Of a DNA stretch of 64,000 bases, positions 1-8,465 are shown in pieces (the first letter of the stretch is position 1; every line of letters begins with the position of its first letter). The position numbers and the translations under genes were made by a program. The DNA comes from Paenibacillaceae bacterium (GTDB lineage: Bacteria; Bacillota; Bacilli; Paenibacillales; Paenibacillaceae), in the NCBI GenBank assembly GCA_900766135.1, contig CAAFUF010000029.1, positions 124,001 to 188,000 of the forward strand, in the 5' to 3' direction. The notes under the pieces are model-generated. The model saw only the letters and a program-made list of their open reading frames with translations. It had not been told where the DNA came from and did not search any database.

Positions 1-378
1 CTGCGCCGCCGGCGCCAGCAGCGAGTCCACCTCGGTTCGGTATAGCGCCCCGGCGGTCCGGACTTCAAAGCCGCCTACCAGCTCGACCGTCGACGCCCCC
101 ATGCGGTAGTGGCTTAACTGAGAGCTGTATAAGCCGCTCCGGTCATGGCGCGGCTGGTCCGTTGCAAACGGCTGAAGACGCTCGTGCAATCGGCCTGCGG
201 TCGCAAGATCGGCGTAGACATCGATATCGCGCGGCGCCGCCGCAAGCGTGACCCCTTGCAGCCACAAGCCGCAGCTTCCGCCCAGCAGCCAGGCGCCTTC
301 CACTTCTTCGCAGTGAGCGGCAAGCTTGCATAAAGCCTCCGTCAATTCGGTATAAGCTTTGCTTTCTTGTTGTTGCAT
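1..378 (-). CDS. Nucleotidyltransferase-fold protein, 3' end cut by window edge
   Basis: The reading frame opens with ATG at 378 behind an AGAGGAAG ribosome binding site and stays open through position 1, so 126 codons are visible and the C-terminus lies outside. Residues about 27-50 contain WLLGGSCGLWLQG followed by RDIDVYAD. This resembles the GGS...DxD nucleotide-binding and metal-binding signature of nucleotidyltransferase-fold proteins. The second half is not diagnostic. The family assignment rests on this single motif, so substrate and role are unknown. It is the last gene seen before the DUF2768 gene, which starts upstream of it on the same strand. Confidence 0.6.
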   Translation of the reverse strand, partial: MQQQESKAYTELTEALCKLAAHCEEVEGAWLLGGSCGLWLQGVTLAAAPRDIDVYADLATAGRLHERLQPFATDQPRHDRSGLYSSQLSHYRMGASTVELVGGFEVRTAGALYRTEVDSLLAPAAQ

Positions 379-421
379 TCTTCTTCCTCTTCTCTTGGAT
401 TCCGTGGTGTGGAGGTTCCTC

Positions 422-601
422 TCAAGTAATCGACACAAGTCCGGTCAGGAAACCCGCCAGCATGATAAAAAAGGCGAGCAGCGATAAAACTCCCCTGACA
501 ATCCCTTTGGTTTTCGTCCGTGCAAACGTGATCAAAAAGACGGAAATCCCCATGATCAACACGGCCGCGATCGATAGCCACATTTTCGTCATTGCATCCA
601 T
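422..601 (-). CDS. DUF2768 family small membrane protein (YphE-like)
   Basis: A 59-residue protein with ATG at 601 preceded by AGGAG at 8 nt. Two hydrophobic segments (about residues 8-26 and 37-58) are separated by a basic loop FARTKTKG, so a two-pass membrane protein is expected. Its size, topology and location downstream of gpsA on the same strand match B. subtilis yphE (DUF2768), which follows gpsA there. The function of the family is unknown. The assignment rests mainly on synteny and topology. Confidence 0.65.
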   Translation of the reverse strand: MDAMTKMWLSIAAVLIMGISVFLITFARTKTKGIVRGVLSLLAFFIMLAGFLTGLVSIT

Positions 602-710
602 GTCCGAATCTCCTACTCTTTTTTTGCTTGAATATGATCCATATTATAGCATTATGCGGCTTTTCAGGCTACGCGCCCTTCGGGATTTGCGAAGATGGCC
701 GGAAACTAAA

Positions 711-747
711 CAAAGCCCCGCAGCAAATGGCCGCAGAGCTTAGGGGC
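711..747 (-). terminator. Rho-independent terminator after spoVIF
   Basis: Read on the minus strand, a GCCCC...GGGGC stem with an inner AGC/GCT pairing is followed by TTTGTTT. It lies 19 nt downstream of the spoVIF stop codon and probably separates spoVIF from the DUF2768 gene. Confidence 0.55.
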
Positions 748-765
748 AACAAGGAAACCGATCGA

Positions 766-1038
766 TTATTTTTTGATCATTAATTTCATCAGGGCTTCCA
801 TATTGGAGGGATTCATGCCGCTCTTTTTCACGGCGTTCACGATCTCCTGAATCGTGTTTTCCGATACGGGGACTTTCGCCATCGCCGATACTTGCTTGAT
901 CAGCTTCCGCAATTCGGCTTCATTTTGCATCGTTGACGGCTTTACGGTGCTGGCCAGCTTTTTGACCGAACCTTCCGAAATGGTTTTGCCCGCCTTTTTA
1001 TTGATGGCATTCAGGGCCTCTTTGGATATTTTGCTCAC
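766..1038 (-). CDS. spoVIF: Stage VI sporulation protein F (SpoVIF family)
   Basis: A 90-residue protein. The GTG start at 1038 is chosen because GGAGGAGGC lies just upstream, and because the longer frame adds residues encoded by the intergenic repeat region. The protein is basic and mostly helical (SKISKEALNAINKKAGK at the N-terminus, NPSNMEALMKLMIKK at the C-terminus). This is typical of the short SpoVIF proteins expressed in the mother cell and linked to spore coat assembly in Bacillus. It sits between gpsA and the DUF2768 gene and ends at a terminator. Confidence 0.75.
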   Translation of the reverse strand: MSKISKEALNAINKKAGKTISEGSVKKLASTVKPSTMQNEAELRKLIKQVSAMAKVPVSENTIQEIVNAVKKSGMNPSNMEALMKLMIKK

Positions 1039-1131
1039 GCTATCGCCTCCTCCGCTGTCCTCTTCAACCAATGTATGAGGAGGCACTAGCAAAGGTGCTC
1101 TCAACCCACCAAAACGGGCTCTATAGCGGAA

Positions 1132-1155
1132 GTTCAAAAACTCGGCTTTTTGAAC
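1132..1155. repeat. Small GTTCAAAA hairpin
   Basis: A perfect 9-bp inverted repeat (GTTCAAAAA / TTTTTGAAC) around a 6-nt loop. It uses the same terminal sequence as the larger element that starts 17 bp away, so it may be a collapsed copy of that element. On the minus strand it could also act as a weak terminator for gpsA. Confidence 0.5.
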
Positions 1156-1171
1156 TTTCATTATATTAAAG

Positions 1172-1339
1172 GTTCAAAAAGTCGGCTTTTCAGCACCAAG
1201 AAGGTTGGATGAAGCTAGGGACAGAGTAGCGGAGCGTACGTTTTGGGTACGTGAGCAACGGATGGCCCGGCTGAATTCAAGATTCGACGCTGAATCACCT
1301 TCTTCGGACTACATCGTGATCAAAAGCCGTCTTTTGAAC
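1172..1339 (+). repeat. Dispersed GTTCAAAA-ended intergenic element, copy 1
   Basis: This 168-bp block begins GTTCAAAAAGTCGGC and ends GCCGTCTTTTGAAC, an imperfect terminal inverted repeat. Its inner sequence (GGATGAAGCTAGGGAC, GGTACGTGAGCAACGGA, GCTGAATTCAAGATTCGACG) recurs at 9917-10084, 32304-32464 and 41188-41392. With the adjoining hairpin it fills the 307-bp gap between gpsA and spoVIF. No coding capacity is evident. Confidence 0.8.
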
Positions 1340-1345
1340 TTCCTC

Positions 1346-2386
1346 TCAAGTGTGCCATTGCTCCCAGGTTTCTAGGGACATCACTTCCATCTCCGTTTTC
1401 CGGTCGCGTCCCATTAGGGCTTCTACGGCGGTGCGCGGATCCAGACCCTCGAACAGGACGTGGTAAAGCTGCGCCGCAATCGGCATTTGCACCTGATATT
1501 TCTCGGAGATGGCATGCGCCGCTTTCGTTGTGCGGATGCCTTCCACCACCATGCCCATTTGGGTTAAAACGGTCTCCAGCGGCTTGCCTTCGCCGAGCAT
1601 AAACCCGGCCCGCCAGTTGCGGCTGTGCCGGCTGGTCGCGGTCACGACAAGGTCGCCGATCCCGGCCAAGCCGGCGAACGTCAGCGGGTTGGCCCCCATT
1701 TCAACGCCGACCCGCGTGATTTCCGCCAGCCCGCGGGTAAGCAGCGCCGCCTTGGCGTTATCGCCGTATCCCAAGCCGTCGGACATCCCTGCGCCCAGCG
1801 CAATGATGTTCTTCAGCGCCCCGGCAAGTTCTACCCCAACCATATCGCGATTCGTGTAAACGCGGAAATACGGGTTCATGAACAGGTCCTGCGCCAACTC
1901 GGCCTGGGCCGCGATCTGCGAAGCGACCACTACCGTGGTTGGACAACGTTTAACCACTTCTTCCGCATGGCTCGGACCGGACAATACGACAATCCGCCCT
2001 TCCTCGCAGCCGAGCTCCTCGGCGATAACCGAAGACATCCGCTTCATGCTTTCGATCTCGAAGCCCTTGGTGGCATGCACTACCAGCATATCCTCATGCC
2101 AGAATGGCTTTAAGGCCCGAGCCACCTCGCGTACGGCCGAGGACGGCGCGACCATCACGACCGCTTTGGCGCCGCGAACGGCGGCTTCCAAATCCGTGGT
2201 TGCGGCAAGCCGCGGCGATAGGTCGACTCCGGGCAAAAACCGCTCATTCCGGTGCTTCGTATTGATTTCTTCCTTTTGCGTTTCGTTACGCGTCCACAAG
2301 GCAACTTCCATGTCTTTGTCGGCGAGCACGCTGGCAAGAGCCGTTCCCCAACTGCCCGCCACCAGCACGGCGGCTTTATTAGACAA
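1346..2386 (-). CDS. gpsA: Glycerol-3-phosphate dehydrogenase [NAD(P)+]
   Basis: GpsA makes sn-glycerol 3-phosphate from dihydroxyacetone phosphate for phospholipid synthesis in the cytosol. The 346-residue length is normal. An N-terminal Rossmann region (residues 5-15), SGPSHAEE (137-143), ELAGALKN with the catalytic Lys192, and GLGYGDN are all present. Oddly, the usual GxGxxG motif reads VAGSWG, with Val9 in place of the first glycine. Translation starts at TTG behind AAAGGAGGAGATCGCG. The gene overlaps the 3' end of plsY by 8 nt, so dehydrogenase and acyltransferase for consecutive steps are co-translated. Confidence 0.93.
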   Translation of the reverse strand: MSNKAAVLVAGSWGTALASVLADKDMEVALWTRNETQKEEINTKHRNERFLPGVDLSPRLAATTDLEAAVRGAKAVVMVAPSSAVREVARALKPFWHEDMLVVHATKGFEIESMKRMSSVIAEELGCEEGRIVVLSGPSHAEEVVKRCPTTVVVASQIAAQAELAQDLFMNPYFRVYTNRDMVGVELAGALKNIIALGAGMSDGLGYGDNAKAALLTRGLAEITRVGVEMGANPLTFAGLAGIGDLVVTATSRHSRNWRAGFMLGEGKPLETVLTQMGMVVEGIRTTKAAHAISEKYQVQMPIAAQLYHVLFEGLDPRTAVEALMGRDRKTEMEVMSLETWEQWHT

Positions 2387-2990
2387 CGCGATCTCCTCCT
2401 TTGGATCCCAGCTTATTTTCTTTGCCGTGCACGATTTTCACGATATTCGTGCGATGTCTCCAGAAAGCGAACACGCAGATGATGAGACTCGTCCAGAAAT
2501 AAGGGCCGAATTCGCCGGAGACCGCCAGGAAAATCGGCGTCAAAAAAACGAAGATAAGCGAACCAAGCGAGACGTACCGGGTAATCACGATCGATAATAT
2601 CGCGATAATCCCTGCGTACAACGCAGGGAAGAAAAACAGGGTGGCCATCACGCCAATCGTGGTGGCGATCCCTTTTCCGCCGCGAAAACGGAAATACAGC
2701 GGCCAGTTGTGGCCAATGATGGCTGCGATGCCGCACAGCGCCGCGGTCCATTCTACGCCGTCACCCAGCCAGCGGCCGATCCAGACCGCGGCGATGCCCT
2801 TTAGCACGTCAAGCGCCAGAACGAGAATCGCCGGGCCTTTCCCCAGTACGCGTAGCGTGTTGGTTGCTCCCGCGTTTCCGCTGCCGTGCTGGCGAATGTC
2901 GATTCCCTTAAGCGCCTTCGCCAGGACGACACTGAAGCTGACAGAACCAAGCAAATAACAAACGATTACAGCAATTATGGGTAAAATCAC
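2379..2990 (-). CDS. plsY: Acyl-phosphate:glycerol-3-phosphate acyltransferase
   Basis: PlsY transfers the acyl group of acyl-phosphate to glycerol 3-phosphate, the first committed step of membrane phospholipid synthesis. The 203 residues contain several hydrophobic helices. The conserved cytoplasmic motifs are SGNAGATN near residue 38, the phosphate-binding FRGGKG near residue 102, and a third region near the C-terminal FWRHRTNI. The gene lies between der and gpsA, 11 nt after der, and overlaps gpsA, which supplies its substrate. Confidence 0.95.
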   Translation of the reverse strand: MILPIIAVIVCYLLGSVSFSVVLAKALKGIDIRQHGSGNAGATNTLRVLGKGPAILVLALDVLKGIAAVWIGRWLGDGVEWTAALCGIAAIIGHNWPLYFRFRGGKGIATTIGVMATLFFFPALYAGIIAILSIVITRYVSLGSLIFVFLTPIFLAVSGEFGPYFWTSLIICVFAFWRHRTNIVKIVHGKENKLGSKGGDRVV

Positions 2991-3001
2991 CTTATTCTCC
3001 C

Positions 3002-4324
3002 CTAACCTTCGTCAGACTTACGCCGCGTAAACAGCCGGATTGGCGTTCCTTCAAAATCGAATGCCGCGCGAATTTTATTCTCCAAATACCGTTCATAGGA
3101 GAAATGCATCAGCTCTGGATCGTTGACGAACACCACAATCGTCGGCGGCTTGACCGCGACTTGCGTCACGTAATTGATCCGCAGACGCCGTCCTTTATCC
3201 GTTGGCGGAGGATTGATGGCGATCGCATCGGATACGACATCGTTTAACAGATGGGTCTGCACGCGTTTGGCATGCTGGTCCGCCACATGTTGAACCACCG
3301 GCAGCAGTTTATGCAAACGCTGCTTGGTTTTGGCCGACAGGAAGACGATCGGCGCATAGGTCATGAACAGGAAGTGGTCGCGGATTTTTTGCTCGAATTG
3401 ATGCATGGTTTTATCGTCTTTCTCAACCACGTCCCATTTGTTGACGACGAAAATGGAAGCTTTACCCGCTTCGTAGGCATATCCGGCGATATGTTTATCC
3501 TGCTCGATGATCCCTTCTTCGCCGTTGATCAGCACCAGCACAACGTCCGCCCGCTCGATCGCCTTCATCGCGCGCATGGCGCTGTATTTCTCCGTCGTTT
3601 CGTAGACCTTCCCGCGTTTACGCATACCAGCCGTATCAATTAAGACATACCGCTGGCCATCCTTCTCAAAAGGCGTATCGATCGCATCGCGGGTGGTCCC
3701 TGCGATATCGCTGACGATGACCCGCTCTTCCCCGAGAATCGCATTCACGAGCGAGGATTTGCCGACGTTTGGCCGCCCGATCAGAGCGACGCGGATCACG
3801 TCCTCGTCATAGTCGTCATCCGCCAGCTCCGGCAGATTGTCGGCAATCGCGTCGAGCAAATCGCCGATACCGGTGCCATGGCTTCCCGAAACCCCAATGG
3901 GATCCCCAAAGCCCAGATTGTAAAACTCATAAATATTGTCGACTCGGCCGATGTTATCCACCTTATTCACGGCAACAATGACCGGCTTGCCCGACCGGTA
4001 CAGCAAATTGGCGACCTCCTCGTCCGACGAGGTCACTCCGGCCTTGGCGTCACACATAAACACGATCACGTCGGCCTCCTCGATCGCCAGCTCGGCCTGC
4101 ATCCGGATCGATTTCAAAATCGGCTCCTCATCGTCGAGCTCAATCCCCCCGGTATCGATGATGCTGAACGGTTTCCCGTTCCATTCCGAGGCGCCGTATA
4201 TCCGGTCGCGCGTGATCCCCGGCTTGTCTTCTACGATTGCCAGACGGTCTCCAATAATCCGGTTAAATATCGTGGATTTCCCCACGTTCGGCCTCCCGAC
4301 AATGGCCACAACGGGTCTTGCCAT
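3002..4324 (-). CDS. der: Ribosome-associated GTPase Der (EngA)
   Basis: Der is a tandem-domain GTPase needed for 50S ribosomal subunit assembly. The first P-loop GRPNVGKS is at residues 10-17, with DTGG near 57 and NKVD near 120. The second GRPNVGKS is at 183-190, with DTAG and NKWD further on. A C-terminal KH-like domain ends the protein. The ATG at 4324 (MARPVV) is chosen because it lies 7 nt after AGGAGG; an upstream in-frame ATG overlaps that Shine-Dalgarno sequence. The resulting 440 residues match family length. Confidence 0.95.
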   Translation of the reverse strand: MARPVVAIVGRPNVGKSTIFNRIIGDRLAIVEDKPGITRDRIYGASEWNGKPFSIIDTGGIELDDEEPILKSIRMQAELAIEEADVIVFMCDAKAGVTSSDEEVANLLYRSGKPVIVAVNKVDNIGRVDNIYEFYNLGFGDPIGVSGSHGTGIGDLLDAIADNLPELADDDYDEDVIRVALIGRPNVGKSSLVNAILGEERVIVSDIAGTTRDAIDTPFEKDGQRYVLIDTAGMRKRGKVYETTEKYSAMRAMKAIERADVVLVLINGEEGIIEQDKHIAGYAYEAGKASIFVVNKWDVVEKDDKTMHQFEQKIRDHFLFMTYAPIVFLSAKTKQRLHKLLPVVQHVADQHAKRVQTHLLNDVVSDAIAINPPPTDKGRRLRINYVTQVAVKPPTIVVFVNDPELMHFSYERYLENKIRAAFDFEGTPIRLFTRRKSDEG

Positions 4325-4451
4325 AGACATCCCTCCTAATTCGTATTTTTTCACACTGCAATTTCATTTCTTCTATATAGGGTTTACTCGTTTATTTGCG
4401 GATACACGTTAATCATCATAGCAAAAAAACGTTTGCTTGGCTAACCGGGCA

Positions 4452-4489
4452 ACAACAAAAACGGCGAACCCGATTCTTCAGGGTCCGCC
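4452..4489 (-). terminator. Rho-independent terminator after the S1-domain gene
   Basis: Minus-strand GGCGGACCC / GGGTTCGCC stem around GAAGAATC with a GTTTTTGTT tail, 24 nt past the stop codon of the S1-domain gene. It separates that transcript from der. Confidence 0.8.
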
Positions 4490-4513
4490 GATGTTCAAGC
4501 CACATCAACCTGA

Positions 4514-5749
4514 TTATTTCAGTTTGCTGAGTTTGTCGCCGAAGCGTTCGCCCAGCGTGATGCTCAGGCCTTGGTTGCTCAGCGATACGTTAGGGTTGTC
4601 GCCCAAATCTTCTTTTCTCACGCTGCTGCCTTTGGAAGGTCTTTCGCTCTTCGGTGCGGGAGCTGGAGCTTCCTCCGTCTCTTTGATGCTGAGGCTTACC
4701 CGTTTTTCGCTCGGGTTCACGTCCAACACCTTCACCTGAACCGTTTGGCCTTCCTTCAGCACTTCATGCGGAGTACCGATATGTTTATGCGAAATTTGAG
4801 AGATATGGACAAGTCCTTCTACTCCCGGTGCGATTTCCACGAAGGCGCCGAAGTTCACCAGACGTCTCACTTCGCCGCTGACGATGTCGCCGGTATGGAA
4901 TTGCTCGGCCGCGGTATCCCAAGGACCTGGTTGTGCCGCTTTGATCGAGAGACTGATTTTGCCTTTTTCCGGATCGACTTTGAGAACCTTAACTTTCACT
5001 TTGTCGCCTTCGGACAGAACGTCAGCCGGTTTGTCGACATGGTTCCATGCGATTTCGGATACGTGTACCAATCCGTCCACACCGCCTACGTCAACAAATG
5101 CGCCGAATTGAGTCAAACGTTGTACTGTACCTTCCAGCACTTGACCTTCTTTCAAGTCGCCCATGACTTTCAGCTTGTTGGCTTCAAACTCTTCGTCAAG
5201 CACGTCCTTTTGGGAAAGGATCACTTTGTTGTTCTCGCGGTCAAGTTCTTTGACTTTCACGCGCAACGTGCGGCCTTTATAGTCGCTGAAATCCTCGACG
5301 AAGTGACGTTCTACCATCGATGCCGGAATGAAGCCGCGTACGCCTACGTCAGCTACAATGCCGCCTTTAACGACGTCAGCTACCGTAACTTCAAACGTTT
5401 CGCCGTTTTGGAACTTCTTCTCCAGCTCTTCCCAAGCGTTCTCGCTGTCGATCGCGCGTTTGGAAAGCACCAGGCGTTCCTTCTCGTCGTCGATGCTGAC
5501 CACTTTCGTTTCTACCTCCTGACCAACCGCAACAGCGTCTGCTGCGTTGTCCAGGTGCACGGAGGACAACTCGCGGATAGGAATAACGCCGTCGTATTTA
5601 TATCCAATGCTTACGTAAGCTTGGTTATCTTCGATTTTGACGATCGTTCCTTTGACGGTGTCCCCTTTTTTCAAAGAGACGATTTGCTCCATCTCATCCT
5701 GGCTTGCGACTTCCGCAGCTTCTTGAACATTTTTTGTTTCTTCCGACAT
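4514..5749 (-). CDS. S1 RNA-binding domain protein (30S ribosomal protein S1 homologue)
   Basis: A 411-residue protein with four consecutive S1 domains. Each begins with the pattern GDTVKGTI, GETFEVTV, GQVLEGTV or GDIVSGEV, and includes the RNA-binding face F-GAFV-V/I (QFGAFVDVGG, NFGAFVEIAPG). An acidic N-terminal leader precedes them and a charged low-complexity tail follows. This is the YpfD type of Bacillota, shorter than the six-domain proteobacterial S1. ATG at 5749 has GAGGAGG upstream. Its position downstream of cmk and plsC matches the Bacillus cluster. Confidence 0.92.
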   Translation of the reverse strand: MSEETKNVQEAAEVASQDEMEQIVSLKKGDTVKGTIVKIEDNQAYVSIGYKYDGVIPIRELSSVHLDNAADAVAVGQEVETKVVSIDDEKERLVLSKRAIDSENAWEELEKKFQNGETFEVTVADVVKGGIVADVGVRGFIPASMVERHFVEDFSDYKGRTLRVKVKELDRENNKVILSQKDVLDEEFEANKLKVMGDLKEGQVLEGTVQRLTQFGAFVDVGGVDGLVHVSEIAWNHVDKPADVLSEGDKVKVKVLKVDPEKGKISLSIKAAQPGPWDTAAEQFHTGDIVSGEVRRLVNFGAFVEIAPGVEGLVHISQISHKHIGTPHEVLKEGQTVQVKVLDVNPSEKRVSLSIKETEEAPAPAPKSERPSKGSSVRKEDLGDNPNVSLSNQGLSITLGERFGDKLSKLK

Positions 5750-5803
5750 GTCAATAACCTCCTCAATTCAAAAACCCATTTATTTAAACCCGCCCTAAAG
5801 GTT

Positions 5804-5854
5804 GTTCAAAAAGTCATCCTTGGATCACGAGGCAGAAAACCTGACTTTTCGAAC
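5804..5854. repeat. Internally deleted copy of the GTTCAAAA element
   Basis: This 51-bp block starts GTTCAAAAAGTC, contains GGATCACGA (as copies 2 and 3 do near their ends) and ends GACTTTTCGAAC. It has both termini of the dispersed element but lacks the roughly 120-bp core, as expected of an internally deleted derivative. It sits between plsC and the S1 gene. Confidence 0.6.
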
Positions 5855-5951
5855 TCCCACTTGTAGCGAAGTTCAAAACTTGCCTTTAAGGTATAGCTTC
5901 CCTAATGTCTTCAGCCTTCATGCATCCCAACCGGGCAAAGACATGAAGAAA

Positions 5952-6533
5952 TTAACGTTTCTTGAGCTCGGCGATGCTGGCCATAATTTTCTCCGTAGCC
6001 CGCTCGGCCGCGTCGGGCCCGCCATTCTCCTTGAATTCCGTCAGATCCACCGGCGGTCCGTAAACAACGCGCATTTTTTTGAACATTTTATAAGTGCCAA
6101 TAATCGCGACCGGAATCACCGTAGCTTCACTGCGGAGCGCGAAAGTCGCCGCCCCTTTCTTGCCGATCATGCTATCCTCGGCCCCTTTCACCCGTCGGCC
6201 TTCCGGAAAGATTCCCATCACATGGCCGTTACGGAGCAAGGTCAACGCGGTTTTGATCGACTCTTTGCTCACGCCCCCCCGCTTAACGGGAAAAGCGCCC
6301 AGTTGTCTGATCAGCCAACCGAAACCGAAGATTTGAAACAATTCCTGTTTGGCCATAAAATGCACCTTACGTTTCAGCATGATGCCGATGGTTGGTGGAT
6401 CAAACAAAGTTAAGTGGTTGGAGCATAAGAGCACTCCGCCCTCACTCGGGATATGTTCCAAGCCGCTTGCTTCAAGTCGAAAAAACAGCTTGTAGAGGAT
6501 CCGAAGTACGCTTCGACAAAAACGATAGATCAT
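5952..6533 (-). CDS. plsC: 1-acyl-sn-glycerol-3-phosphate acyltransferase
   Basis: PlsC makes phosphatidic acid by acylating lysophosphatidic acid at the membrane. At 193 residues it is a compact family member. It has an N-terminal hydrophobic segment, the acyltransferase motif NHLTLFD (H-X4-D), GAFPVKRGG, and the substrate-binding FPEGRR. The gene starts 6 nt after the cmk stop codon and precedes the S1-domain gene, so it is probably co-transcribed with both. With gpsA and plsY nearby, three early phospholipid steps are encoded within 5 kb. Confidence 0.92.
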   Translation of the reverse strand: MIYRFCRSVLRILYKLFFRLEASGLEHIPSEGGVLLCSNHLTLFDPPTIGIMLKRKVHFMAKQELFQIFGFGWLIRQLGAFPVKRGGVSKESIKTALTLLRNGHVMGIFPEGRRVKGAEDSMIGKKGAATFALRSEATVIPVAIIGTYKMFKKMRVVYGPPVDLTEFKENGGPDAAERATEKIMASIAELKKR

Positions 6534-6539
6534 TCAGGC

Positions 6540-7238
6540 TCAACTCTCACTTCCATAGGTTTTGCACAAAGATACGATATGGTCGGCCACCTCGTCCAAG
6601 GACATTTGCGTCGTATCCAACAGCTGGGCATCGTCTGCCTGGCGCAACGGGGAAACCTCCCGCTCCCGGTCCAGCCGATCCCGCTCCTCAATCGAACGCA
6701 CGAGCTCATCGAACGAAATTTCGTTCTGCTCCTTCATTTCCTTGTACCGACGGCGTGCCCGTTCCTCGACGCTCGCGGTCATAAACACTTTCACTTCTGC
6801 ATCAGGTAATACGCACGTGCCGATATCGCGTCCGTCCATGACGACGCCTTTGCGCAAAGCCATTTGCCGCTGCAAAGAGACAAGCCGTTCGCGCAGCCCC
6901 TCGATTTGCGCATATCGGGACACCTGGGCATTGACGGCCAACGAGCGAATTTCCTCCGTTACGTCCTGACCGTTTACCCGAACCTGTTGTCCTTGTTCGC
7001 CGGGCAACAATTCGATATCCAGTTCAGGCAAGTAACGAAGCACTTTGTCCACTTCGTCCGGTCCGACGCCCCGCTGCAGAAAATACCAGGTTGCCGCCCG
7101 GTACATCGCACCGGTATCGACATAAACATAATGCAGTCTGCCGGCGACCATTCGAGCTATCGTACTTTTCCCTGCCCCCGCAGGCCCGTCGATCGCGATG
7201 TTGATTTTATCATGGGTTGTAGACGTCTCGCTTGCCAA
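6540..7238 (-). CDS. cmk: Cytidylate kinase
   Basis: Cmk phosphorylates CMP and dCMP to the diphosphates. The P-loop GPAGAGKST is near residue 18, followed by YVDTGAMYRA, DGRDIGTCVLPDA and the lid segment RARRRYKEM. A TTG start at 7238 is preferred because AGGAGG ends 8 nt upstream; the frame can be extended 6 codons into the Shine-Dalgarno sequence itself. This gives 232 residues, normal for the family. The gene follows a hairpin terminator that may limit read-through from the upstream small gene. Confidence 0.93.
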   Translation of the reverse strand: MASETSTTHDKINIAIDGPAGAGKSTIARMVAGRLHYVYVDTGAMYRAATWYFLQRGVGPDEVDKVLRYLPELDIELLPGEQGQQVRVNGQDVTEEIRSLAVNAQVSRYAQIEGLRERLVSLQRQMALRKGVVMDGRDIGTCVLPDAEVKVFMTASVEERARRRYKEMKEQNEISFDELVRSIEERDRLDREREVSPLRQADDAQLLDTTQMSLDEVADHIVSLCKTYGSES

Positions 7239-7270
7239 AGGGGCATTCCTCCTCAAAACAAATCCTCAAG

Positions 7271-7291
7271 AAAAAAGCAGGCATTGCCTGC
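7271..7291 (-). terminator. Terminator or attenuator between the DUF5359 gene and cmk
   Basis: Minus-strand perfect GCAGGC/GCCTGC stem with a 3-nt loop followed directly by TTTTTT. It lies 61 nt past the DUF5359 stop codon and 33 nt before the cmk start. Confidence 0.75.
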
Positions 7292-7352
7292 GACGTGAAA
7301 ATTATACCACAGATAGCAAAGGGATGCAAAAGAAACGCTCTTGCGTTCCCCG

Positions 7353-7562
7353 TTATTTCCCCTGCTCCCTGTGAATCGGCACCCCTTCGTATTTTTCCGC
7401 CGAGGCGAGAAAATATCGCAGCTCCGGAATCCGCAGCATCATCTGAAACAGGCATAACGCCGCGAATAACACCAGCAGTCCCCGTTTCAGCCATGTTTCC
7501 GCCTTTTCCGAGAACGATAAAAACAACTCGGTATAGATTTCATCTTCCCGGGGTCGTTTCAC
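7353..7562 (-). CDS. DUF5359 family small membrane protein (YpfB-like)
   Basis: A 69-residue protein starting at GTG with GGGAGGG upstream. An N-terminal charged stretch is followed by one hydrophobic helix (GLLVLFAALCLFQMMLRI, about residues 28-45) and a basic tail. Its position between cmk and the PilZ gene matches B. subtilis ypfB. No function is known for the family; a single-pass membrane protein is expected. Confidence 0.7.
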   Translation of the reverse strand: MKRPREDEIYTELFLSFSEKAETWLKRGLLVLFAALCLFQMMLRIPELRYFLASAEKYEGVPIHREQGK

Positions 7563-7662
7563 GTTATTCCCTCCCTAGTTTGGTCAACGCGCATGAAATC
7601 ATGGCGTCAATGTCTAGCTTATCCATTTCGGGAATCCGGGAATACGCCTACGTCGAGGGAAA

Positions 7663-8316
7663 TCAACGATTTTTGAAATCGAACTGCCGTTCGAAGCAAT
7701 ACCGGATCAGTTTCTGCCGTTCCAGGTCCGAAATGCTGACGAATTTGAGCATCACTACGTTCCGTCCCGTCTCCAGCTTCTTCGTACGAACAACTTCAGC
7801 TTCGAAAGGGGCATGGTCGATCGAACCGTTCTTGAAGGGAATTAACAGCCAACAAAATAGTTGATCCCCCTGAGCGAGCTTGAATTCGCTGCTGCAGCTA
7901 AAGGATACCCCGCCGCCGCCAACATCTTCCGTATGAGCGACGAAGCGGACGCCGTCCTTCATGAGTACGGCAATTTCCAATTCGGCAACCACCCTCAAGA
8001 AATTGCGCCGTTGGATTTTCCTGATCGTTTCGGGCTCGGGCTTGCGAATGCGCACCAATTGAACGACGTCATCGGCGAAGCCCAACACGTATGTATTAAA
8101 GTAGTTTTTCACTCCGGATTCCGTCAAGAAATAAACGGATAACTCGTCCCCGATGTACAATTTCTTGATGCGGCCGCTCCCGCCCTCGATCGGCACCTCG
8201 ATCAAAAACGACTCTTCCTCTACGTCCGCGATCCGTGACTTACATTCCTTCTCTTCGTTTGGCTTGTCCGCCGAAGCGACTTGAATGTATACGAGATCGT
8301 TCACTTTAGGAAACAA
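7663..8316 (-). CDS. PilZ-domain flagellar brake protein (YpfA/MotI-like)
   Basis: A 217-residue protein with an N-terminal YcgR-like domain (about 1-95) and a C-terminal PilZ domain. The cyclic-di-GMP motif RRNFLR near residue 103 supplies the RxxxR arginines. The second motif, usually (D/N)xSxxG, reads DVGGGG, so the serine is replaced by glycine. The B. subtilis orthologue binds cyclic di-GMP and slows the flagellar motor by acting on MotA. Gene order ypeB-ypfA-ypfB-cmk is conserved. Weakened ligand binding from the Ser change is possible but not shown. Confidence 0.85.
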   Translation of the reverse strand: MFPKVNDLVYIQVASADKPNEEKECKSRIADVEEESFLIEVPIEGGSGRIKKLYIGDELSVYFLTESGVKNYFNTYVLGFADDVVQLVRIRKPEPETIRKIQRRNFLRVVAELEIAVLMKDGVRFVAHTEDVGGGGVSFSCSSEFKLAQGDQLFCWLLIPFKNGSIDHAPFEAEVVRTKKLETGRNVVMLKFVSISDLERQKLIRYCFERQFDFKNR

Positions 8317-8465
8317 GTTTCCCCACCGTCCTATACCATGGTAGTATTGCTACCTTCTGATTATAGCACGGAGAGGCGCAAGCTGGACCTTAAATTATTA
8401 CGGATAAGCCAAAAAGGAATCTTCCGGACGACCGGAACATTCCTTTGATCTTGCCTCGCACCGCG

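Noticed and set aside
4571..5866. 431-codon plus-strand frame opposite the S1-domain gene
   Set aside because: Antisense shadow of a clearly conserved gene, with low-complexity Phe/Val/His composition and no Shine-Dalgarno sequence.
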